This document shows, in pieces, positions 8,279-13,830 of a stretch of DNA of 13,830 nt. The first letter of the stretch is position 1. The number at the start of each line of letters is the position of its first letter. The stretch is from Roseimaritima sp. (GTDB taxonomy: Bacteria; Planctomycetota; Planctomycetia; Pirellulales; Pirellulaceae). Position numbers and translations under genes: made by a program. The stretch is from assembly GCA_007124075.1 (NCBI GenBank), contig SLFV01000577.1:1-13830 (forward strand), in the 5' to 3' direction. Under the pieces are notes generated by a model, which saw only the letters and a list, made by a program, of their open reading frames with translations, did not search any database and was not told the DNA's origin.

Positions 8279-8286
8279 TGTGATAG
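8267..8286 (+). promoter_or_regulatory. Likely operator for the GntR/YtrA regulator
   Basis: The 20 bases read ATAG-TGTA-CTAT-TGTG-ATAG. ATAGTGTACTAT is a perfect inverted repeat (5-base arms, 2-base centre), and the CTAT box is shared with a second palindrome, CTATTGTGATAG. It covers the -10 and the probable start point. GntR-family proteins of the YtrA type usually bind such short AT-rich palindromes in front of their own gene. The assignment to this regulator is inferred from position. Confidence 0.55.
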
Positions 8287-8304
8287 AACGGCAGGGCAGC
8301 AGGC

Positions 8305-8310
8305 GAGGAG
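8305..8310 (+). promoter_or_regulatory. Ribosome-binding site fixing the gntR start
   Basis: GAGGAG lies 7 bases before the ATG at 8318. This decides against the longer in-frame TTG start at 8252, which would put the promoter and operator inside the coding region. Confidence 0.85.
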
Positions 8311-8317
8311 TGCGAGC

Positions 8318-8752
8318 ATGTTTTTTTCGATCGACCCCAGCAACGGGGTGGCGATCTACGAGCAGGTGGTTCGGCAGGTCAAATTTGCCGTAGCCGAGGG
8401 GACGTTGCGTCCCGGCCAGTTGCTGCCCAGTGTCCGCGGGCTTAGCGGTCAATTGGCGATCAATCCGAACACCATCCATCGCGCGTTCCAGCAGTTGCAG
8501 GCCGAAGGGATCCTGCTTTCCCAGCGGGGGGTCGGCTTGACAGTGGCTCAGGCGGCACTGCCGCTGTGCCTGGAGGCCCGGCAGCAATTGATTTCCGAGC
8601 GGTTGCGAGGGGTGCTGGCCGAAGCGCTGCATGCGGGGCTATCGTGTGCGCAGGTGGCCGACCTGGTTAGCGGACAATTGGCTGCACTGGAGGGAAAAGT
8701 ACCCACGGTGGCGTCCGACCCGGAAACGGCTGCGACGGAGGATTCGTCATAG
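8318..8752 (+). CDS. GntR-family transcriptional regulator, YtrA-like
   Basis: A short (144-residue) winged helix-turn-helix repressor of the GntR family. Residues about 9-75 form the DNA-binding domain: IYEQVVRQVKFAVAEGTL, then LLPSVRGLSGQLAINPNTIHRAFQQL (read in two overlapping parts), ending in the wing GILLSQRGVGLTV. The C-terminal part is only about 65 residues and predicted helical (about 84-125), the size of the YtrA subfamily dimerisation arm and too small for the ligand domains of FadR, HutC or MocR types. YtrA regulators normally repress the ABC transporter operon in which they sit, often responding to envelope-active compounds. The same arrangement is seen here: ABC ATPase and permease follow on the same strand, and a palindromic operator overlaps its own promoter. 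The last 20 residues are acidic, Thr/Ser-rich and probably disordered. The inducer cannot be told from the sequence. Confidence 0.93.
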   Translation: MFFSIDPSNGVAIYEQVVRQVKFAVAEGTLRPGQLLPSVRGLSGQLAINPNTIHRAFQQLQAEGILLSQRGVGLTVAQAALPLCLEARQQLISERLRGVLAEALHAGLSCAQVADLVSGQLAALEGKVPTVASDPETAATEDSS

Positions 8753-8822
8753 CGATGGGTTGGTTTGGTTTCCCCGCCCCGCCTTCTTTTCCGCCTATTC
8801 ATCTTTTCAGATTTCATATTTC

Positions 8823-8827
8823 AAAGG
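8823..8827 (+). promoter_or_regulatory. Ribosome-binding site supporting the ABC ATPase start at 8836
   Basis: AAAGG lies 8 bases before the ATG at 8836. The competing ATG at 8755 has GGAGG at 8737-8741, 13 bases away, which is too long. The stretch between is pyrimidine-rich and would encode an odd Pro/Phe-rich N-terminus. Confidence 0.55.
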
Positions 8828-8835
8828 TTCGCCAG

Positions 8836-9858
8836 ATGTCCGACCGCTGCCAACCTATCGTCAACACGACGACCGACCGTCCGCCCGCTGATGCGGTGAT
8901 TTCGATTCACGACCTGTGCGTCTCGTTTCCCGGTTGCGACGCGCTGCGCGGGGTGGATTTACAAGTCGGCAGCGGGATGGTGTTTGCCTTGCTGGGTGAA
9001 AATGGGGCGGGCAAGACGACCCTGATTCGCTGTTTGACCGGGTTTCAGCAGCCATCTTCGGGCAACTGTACCGTACTGGGGCTGGATCCCGCGCGGGATT
9101 CGCTAGCGATCCGGCGTCGCGTCGGCTATGTTTCGGACGCTCCGGCATTGTACGACTGGATGCGGGTTGGCGAGATCGGCTGGTTTGCGGCGGGGTTTTA
9201 CGAACTGGGGTTTTTGGAACGCTATCGCGATCTGGTCGGACATTATCAGGTGCCCGAGGCCCGCAAGATCAAGCACCTCAGCAAGGGCCAGCGGGCCAAA
9301 GTGGCGTTGGCACTGGCGCTGGCTCACGATCCTGAATTGTTGATTTTGGACGAGCCGACGTCGGGTTTGGATCCTTTGGTCCGACGTGAGTTTTTGGAGA
9401 GCATGCTGGACCGAGTGGCAACGGGGCGCGCGGTGTTGTTGTCCAGTCATCAGATTTCGGAGGTGGAGCGGGTGGCCGACAGCGTGGCGATTTTGCACCA
9501 GGGTCGGTTTCGGATATCGGGAAATCTGCAGGAGCTGCGGGCGGACACGCAGGAGGTGTTGGTCAGCCAGGACGACCCCTTGGCAGCGTTGCCGCCGTTA
9601 CCACCGCCTGCGGTGGTCCTGAGCTACCAGGGGGAGGGGCGGCAGCGGCGGTTCATTGTGCGTGGGTTGGACCAAGCGGGGGCCCAATCGCTGCGAAGCC
9701 AACCCGGGGTGACGGAAGTGAAAACGCGAAACGCGAACTTGGAAGAACTGTTCGCCGCCTGCGTACGAGGTACCGGGCAAAACTTACACCATCTGTCGTC
9801 GCCGCTACCGTCGTCTTCGTCGCGTGTTCAGCCCCAATCCGGGAGCAAACGGTCATGA
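8836..9858 (+). CDS. ABC transporter ATP-binding protein
   Basis: ATPase subunit of an ABC-2 type transporter, on the cytoplasmic side, powering the permease encoded next. From the ATG at 8836 it has 340 residues. The nucleotide-binding domain shows Walker A GENGAGKTT (54-62), signature LSKGQ (148-152), Walker B LLILDE (168-173), D-loop SGLDP (176-180) and the switch histidine in SSHQISE (His205). The Q-loop position reads VGYVSDAPALYDWM without the usual Gln, as in other YtrB-like ATPases. Residues about 240-310 form a small extra domain seen in drug- and envelope-type ABC-2 ATPases. The last 25 residues are Ser/Pro-rich and probably disordered. The frame is also open from an ATG at 8755 (367 residues), two bases after the gntR stop; I prefer 8836 because the extension is unlike the family. 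The stop overlaps the permease start as ATGA. The substrate is unknown. Confidence 0.96.
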   Translation: MSDRCQPIVNTTTDRPPADAVISIHDLCVSFPGCDALRGVDLQVGSGMVFALLGENGAGKTTLIRCLTGFQQPSSGNCTVLGLDPARDSLAIRRRVGYVSDAPALYDWMRVGEIGWFAAGFYELGFLERYRDLVGHYQVPEARKIKHLSKGQRAKVALALALAHDPELLILDEPTSGLDPLVRREFLESMLDRVATGRAVLLSSHQISEVERVADSVAILHQGRFRISGNLQELRADTQEVLVSQDDPLAALPPLPPPAVVLSYQGEGRQRRFIVRGLDQAGAQSLRSQPGVTEVKTRNANLEELFAACVRGTGQNLHHLSSPLPSSSSRVQPQSGSKRS

Positions 9859-12428
9859 TAAATCAACCTTCGCTCCGACGGCTGTGGTGGAAGGAGCTGC
9901 GGCAGTTGCTGCCGTTGGCTTTGATGATTCCGATGTTAATGCTGCTGTTGCTGGGCATTGTTGCTTTGACTTCGATCAACCAAGGCAATCGTTGGGGGCA
10001 AACGATTGCTTCGTTTTTTATGGGACTCTGTCTGGGGATGCCGTGTTTATTTTCGGTGGGGTTTGGAGGGGTCGCGATTGGTCAAGAAAAGGAAACACGC
10101 ACGCTGGGGTGGCTGCGCAGTTTGCCGCTTGCGCCAGCCACAGTGATTTGGGTCAAGCTGGCTGCGGGACTGGCGATCCTGGTGGCCATGTGGATCATCG
10201 CGATTCCGCTGTCGCTGGTCGCCAGCCGGGGTGCCACGACCGAAATGCCCTGGAACGATCGAGGTTTGGCGACGTGGATCATCTATTCGATTTACATCCT
10301 GGTGATCGGGGCCGCGTTGGCGTGGTACTGCAAGTCAGCGGTGGTCAGTCTACTGGCGCTGGTTCCCGCCGCGATCGTTCCTTTGTTTACTTGGGAATGG
10401 GCGCGTCAGTGGCAGCCACTTGCTGCGTTTGCCAGTGATGACCGCTGGAACCCTTGGCAACCGGGGACGCTGGCGGCGTTTGTCGTGATCGCATTTGGGT
10501 TGCAGTGGCGGTGGGGGCGGCGCGAACTGGGCCAAGCCGCTGCGTCGGCGGGCTGGCCAGGCGATCCGTCTGTGGCAGGGGATTCCGCGCGACCGTGGGA
10601 TGTCCAGGCTGGTTACAGTTTGCCGCAGACGGCGACCGCTAGTTTGCTGTGGCAGTTTGCGAAACAAAACCGCAGCGTCTTGGCGGGTTGTTCCGGGATG
10701 CTCTTGCTGGCGTCTGCCCTGGTTTTGGTGATTGCAAGGGGCGCAGGAGGCGGGGGGGCGTCCTGGTCTGCGATGTTTATCGATGGGCTTCCGGTCTTGA
10801 TCGGTGCGCTGGTTTGGCTGGCTACGTGCTGGCTGGGCGTTGTCGTTTTTCAAGGGGACGCCAATCAACAGCGAATCCGCTTCCTGGCCGACCGCGGTGT
10901 CTCGCCTCGCCTGACTTGGTGGGCCCGTCACGCGATTGCCTTGCCGCTGCTAACGGTATTGTGGTTCGTTTTCGGTGGGGCGTTGGCATCCGTAACGGTA
11001 TCGCATGCGGGTCGAGGGGCGGCTGACGACGGGTGGTTAGCGGTTCTGCTTTGGGGCGCAGCACCCTTGCTTGCGTACCTCGCATCGCAGTGGACGGCCC
11101 AAGTGTTGCGAACCCCGATCCTGGCGGCCATCGTGGGACCGTTGGCGGCCGTCCTGGCGGTCAGTTATATGGGATTCGCGGCATTCTTGCTGCAAGCTCC
11201 CGCAGCGCTGCTGGTCGTTTGCCTTTTGCTGCCGCTGGTGATCACCTACCTGGCGATGCCGGCGTGGATGGATCGCCGTTTCGGTCGCGGGTACTGGGGA
11301 ATCCAATGGGGTGGATTCTGCCTGTTCTTTGGCCTGCCCGCGATCCCATTGTTGCTGACTTGGATGCTGACGCCGGGCATATCACGTGAAGTGGAACGCC
11401 AGATGTCGCGATGGGACCGGTCCGGCAACGTGAACTACAGCCCCGTGGAGTTAGCCTTAGGTTCGCGGCCCGTAACCGAGATGATTCTCGAATCGCTGGA
11501 ACAGGCTTGGGGTGACCAGTTGGGCGATGGTCCCGCGCCAGAGCCACCGACGAAAACCTGGGATGACTTGCAAGCCCATCACGAACAGACCGTCCAGGCA
11601 CTGGCCCAACAGCTCAGGCGGTCCGGCACCCACCCTGTGCACGCTTCGAGCTGGCGGGCGATCGAATTCCTAAAGAGCTACGCTCAGCTATCGCGGCTGA
11701 GTATTTCGGACCCGACCGCTGCCGTTGCCGCAGAAGACTTGCGGCGGTACCGCGACGCGATCGCACTACTGAGCACGATCGCCCAGCGGATGCGGGGCAG
11801 CGTTCGTCTGGTGGAACAGGACCTTGCCGATCGACTGGAGATCTGGCTCTTGGCCGAAATGTTGCAACCGCAAGCCCGGCAGACGGTCGGCGGGGAACGT
11901 TACGCAAAGCTGGTTGCAAGTCTGGGGGATTGGCAATCCAGAAAACAGGCTCGTCAGACCGCGGTGGCTGAATCTTGGCGAAGCTTTGATCACCGGCAGT
12001 CCGATTTCGGCGGTTATGACAAAGACAAGCTAGGACTGGATCAGACGTATGGGATCGTCGGTAGGTCACCCGCGGGGGGGCTTCGTACGGATGTGCGAAG
12101 CAAACGGATGCTGGGGGCGACGGTCAACGACCTGTGGGCCCTGGCGGAGGCTGATCCGCATAGTGATGTTCGGGACTCCTTGCAACGCATCGCCGCAGCT
12201 TGGGGGACGGCGCCCGCCTATTACGGATTGGCCGACAACCCGGCTTATTTTCGCTGCGAAGACGCGAGCGTGTTTACGTGTCAACGGATTGATAGCTGGC
12301 ACGGTGGTGCGATCGCGAGCCAGTGGAATGCGGGCTGGGAGCGGCAGGCGGCCGTGTTGGCAGAAGCCGCGTCCGCGATGAAGGCGGATTTGAAGCAGGA
12401 TTTGGAGGTTAGCCCTGCGAAAGACTGA
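9855..12428 (+). CDS. Large ABC-2 type permease: two fused membrane units plus a soluble C-terminal domain
   Basis: Membrane subunit partnered with the ATPase just upstream; the ATGA overlap points to translational coupling. At 857 residues it is two to three times a usual ABC-2 permease. Residues about 1-225 form one six-helix unit, starting LWWKELRQ (10-17) and containing the coupling-type segment GQEKETRTLGWLRSLPLAP (76-94). Residues about 260-506 look like a second copy: LLWQFAKQ (264-271), then QGDANQQRIRFLADRGVSP (333-351). Aligned with a fixed offset of 257, the two segments share Leu87/344, Pro94/351, Trp99/356 and Ala103/360, plus several similar residues. About twelve helices are visible in all. 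From about 507 the chain is soluble and mostly helical. By helix count this tail could lie outside the membrane, but the topology is not certain. Part of it resembles the product of the next gene. The substrate is unknown. Confidence 0.94.
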   Translation: MINQPSLRRLWWKELRQLLPLALMIPMLMLLLLGIVALTSINQGNRWGQTIASFFMGLCLGMPCLFSVGFGGVAIGQEKETRTLGWLRSLPLAPATVIWVKLAAGLAILVAMWIIAIPLSLVASRGATTEMPWNDRGLATWIIYSIYILVIGAALAWYCKSAVVSLLALVPAAIVPLFTWEWARQWQPLAAFASDDRWNPWQPGTLAAFVVIAFGLQWRWGRRELGQAAASAGWPGDPSVAGDSARPWDVQAGYSLPQTATASLLWQFAKQNRSVLAGCSGMLLLASALVLVIARGAGGGGASWSAMFIDGLPVLIGALVWLATCWLGVVVFQGDANQQRIRFLADRGVSPRLTWWARHAIALPLLTVLWFVFGGALASVTVSHAGRGAADDGWLAVLLWGAAPLLAYLASQWTAQVLRTPILAAIVGPLAAVLAVSYMGFAAFLLQAPAALLVVCLLLPLVITYLAMPAWMDRRFGRGYWGIQWGGFCLFFGLPAIPLLLTWMLTPGISREVERQMSRWDRSGNVNYSPVELALGSRPVTEMILESLEQAWGDQLGDGPAPEPPTKTWDDLQAHHEQTVQALAQQLRRSGTHPVHASSWRAIEFLKSYAQLSRLSISDPTAAVAAEDLRRYRDAIALLSTIAQRMRGSVRLVEQDLADRLEIWLLAEMLQPQARQTVGGERYAKLVASLGDWQSRKQARQTAVAESWRSFDHRQSDFGGYDKDKLGLDQTYGIVGRSPAGGLRTDVRSKRMLGATVNDLWALAEADPHSDVRDSLQRIAAAWGTAPAYYGLADNPAYFRCEDASVFTCQRIDSWHGGAIASQWNAGWERQAAVLAEAASAMKADLKQDLEVSPAKD

Positions 12429-12481
12429 ACGCTGTACAAAATGGTGCCGCACCTTCTGATAGAAACGCCCCCTTTTTAAAC

Positions 12482-12485
12482 GGAG
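12482..12485 (+). promoter_or_regulatory. Ribosome-binding site for the anchored partner gene
   Basis: GGAG lies 9 bases before the ATG at 12495. The 66-base gap after the permease stop shows no clear terminator or promoter, so the gene is probably in the same transcript. Confidence 0.6.
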
Positions 12486-12494
12486 CCTTATTCC

Positions 12495-13830
12495 ATGCGT
12501 GTCTCCAAACGTTCTACTTGGCGGTCCTGGCTGGTTTGGTTTGCGGTCAGCGGTGCCAGTTTGCTGCTGCTTGGCATCGGGACCGTGGTCACCCGTCAGG
12601 TGCAGGCCGCGATAGAGGTCCGCCGCGAGCTGGCGGAAATCCGGCAAGCGGGCCAGCCGATCGATGACGCGTCGATGGCGGTTTGGTATCAACAGAAAAC
12701 CCATCAAGAGGGGACCGCGATCTGGAATCAAATTCTGCACTTGGCACCGCAGAGTGCCAGCAATTACCCTGACTTGGATTTGTTGCCGCTGTTGGGAATT
12801 GCGGAGCTACCCGAGACCATTGAGCCGCAACAAACGTGGCGGCAGCGGGAAGTGGTGGAGGAGTTCTTGGAGTACTGTCAGCCGATTCTTGTGCTAATCG
12901 TCCAAGCCGAAGCGTATCCCCGTCCTGTGTGGCACCCGGTGGCGTTTTCCGGTTTTGAGACTTCCCTGTCAGAACTGCATGCGTCACGATCGGTCATCAG
13001 GTTGTTGCAATTGGAGGTCGAAGCCGCCTTATGGTCGGCCGATGCGGAGCGCGCCCTGCGTGGTTTGCGGGGGATGCGAATCACCTTGGAAGCGTTCGGT
13101 TTCGACAGCCCGATTATGTTGGTTGCGGACCTGGTTAACCAGGCCATTGAAGGGGTTCGTTTAGCAACGATCCAGCGGTGCTTGCAATGCGACCTTTGGA
13201 CGGAGCGGCAATTAGCCAAACTAAGATCAGAAATCGGCCCCGCCTGGGAGCTGGAACAGCGTTGGCAACACGTTTTCCGAGGTGAAAGAAGCATGGGGCT
13301 AATCTCGTCGGAGCAGGCAATCCAGGGGAGGTGGGCAGAAGAACTGCCGCCGTTGTTCATGCTGCGTCTGCCCACCACCAAGCGGGCACTCCTGGCGTGG
13401 TATCGGGAGTGCGAACAGCTTGCCAGCACGGATCCGCTGGAGCTGTTGGAAAAAGCCAGAGTCTTTGATGATCGGTTTCGAGATGGGCAGCAGGGCAGCT
13501 TCACAGAACGAAGCGTCGCGTTATTCGTTCCGGCGGTCAAAAGTTACGCGTCAGCTTTCGTGCGGTCGGAGGACCTGCGGCGGATGACGCTGGCCGCCGT
13601 GGCTGTCAAACAGTTTCAGGTTCAAGAGGGGCGTTGGCCCGGCCAGCTTTCCGAACTGGTTAAGGTGGGGCTGGGCGTTGCCGATTGGTCGATCGTTGCC
13701 GGGATACCCTTGGGATATCAAGACGGCGGGGATGAGGCCAGTTTGTGGGGCTACGACCTCACGAATTACGGGTCGACAAAGCCCAGCATTCCGGCCGAAC
13801 GCCCCGATCCCGAGGCATTGAACGAATCGG
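12495..13830 (+). CDS. Membrane-anchored helical protein of a planctomycete hypothetical family, 3' end outside window
   Basis: The frame is open from the ATG at 12495 to the window edge (445 codons, no stop), so the gene is partial. Function not recognised. A basic N-terminus (MRVSKRSTWR) precedes one hydrophobic segment at about 11-33, either an anchor or an uncleaved signal, which puts the rest outside the cytoplasm. Residues about 35-360 are predicted largely helical. The core at about 163-250 (SRSVIRLLQLEVEAALW, then AERALRGLRG and IEGVRLATIQRCL) has the look of helical-hairpin repeats. Residues about 361-390, RRMTLAAVAVKQFQ followed by GRWPGQLSELV, match a C-terminal module I know from many planctomycete hypothetical proteins; a PLGY motif follows at 405-408. 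It follows the permease by 66 bases with its own ribosome-binding site. The resemblance to the permease tail suggests the two work together. That is inference. Confidence 0.88.
   Translation, partial: MRVSKRSTWRSWLVWFAVSGASLLLLGIGTVVTRQVQAAIEVRRELAEIRQAGQPIDDASMAVWYQQKTHQEGTAIWNQILHLAPQSASNYPDLDLLPLLGIAELPETIEPQQTWRQREVVEEFLEYCQPILVLIVQAEAYPRPVWHPVAFSGFETSLSELHASRSVIRLLQLEVEAALWSADAERALRGLRGMRITLEAFGFDSPIMLVADLVNQAIEGVRLATIQRCLQCDLWTERQLAKLRSEIGPAWELEQRWQHVFRGERSMGLISSEQAIQGRWAEELPPLFMLRLPTTKRALLAWYRECEQLASTDPLELLEKARVFDDRFRDGQQGSFTERSVALFVPAVKSYASAFVRSEDLRRMTLAAVAVKQFQVQEGRWPGQLSELVKVGLGVADWSIVAGIPLGYQDGGDEASLWGYDLTNYGSTKPSIPAERPDPEALNES

Noticed and set aside
8236..8283. Short plus-strand frame from ATG at 8236 ending at 8283
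   Set aside because: Fifteen codons that run through the gntR promoter and operator, with no ribosome-binding site.
8252..8317. N-terminal extension of the GntR regulator from TTG at 8252
   Set aside because: It contains the promoter and operator; the ATG at 8318 has a strong ribosome-binding site and begins at the normal domain start.
8755..8835. N-terminal extension of the ABC ATPase from ATG at 8755
   Set aside because: It encodes a Pro/Phe-rich stretch unlike the family, with a ribosome-binding site too far away. Kept only as an alternative.
12429..12494. GGTGCCGCACC as a terminator hairpin after the permease
   Set aside because: The stem has only four pairs with a three-base loop and no T run follows at once, so read-through into the next gene is more likely.

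Overview
The window looks like chromosomal DNA of a planctomycete, most likely Pirellulaceae (Rhodopirellula-like). The evidence is the family-level look of the proteins: an alternative complex III operon of the planctomycete/Bacteroidetes type, an MJ0042-like zinc-finger protein with an acidic linker, and a membrane-anchored helical protein ending in a GRWPGQLSEL-type motif. The assignment is by recognition, not by a search.

Two gene blocks are transcribed away from each other from about 8032-8317. Leftward (minus strand) are a zinc-ribbon, single-pass membrane protein of unknown function (6358-8031) and then the alternative complex III genes: actA (pentaheme cytochrome c, 5365-6045), actB (Tat-exported molybdopterin-like and iron-sulfur fusion, 2150-5377), actC (NrfD-like membrane quinol subunit, 601-2022) and actD (DUF3341 membrane subunit, 1-585, running off the left edge). 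Together these proteins oxidise quinol and pass electrons to a cytochrome c or directly to a heme-copper oxidase. actE, actF and oxidase genes would be expected just beyond the left edge.

Rightward (plus strand) is a compact four-gene set: a short YtrA-type GntR regulator (8318-8752), an ABC ATPase (8836-9858), a very large ABC-2 type permease whose start overlaps the ATPase stop (9855-12428), and a membrane-anchored protein of unknown function (12495 to beyond the right edge). The regulator's promoter carries a three-box palindromic operator over its -10, which suggests autoregulation of the whole set.

The most unusual content is in this second block. The permease appears to be two ABC-2 membrane units fused in one chain, followed by a soluble C-terminal region of about 350 residues. 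Part of that region aligns without gaps to the helical core of the next gene's product. This suggests a planctomycete transporter with a built-in non-cytoplasmic domain and a matching anchored partner. Other points of note are a perfect 15-bp tandem repeat that builds a His/Asp-rich tail on ActB, and an inverted-repeat element with GTTGCGAG repeats upstream of actA. No tRNA, rRNA, CRISPR array, insertion sequence or convincing terminator was seen.
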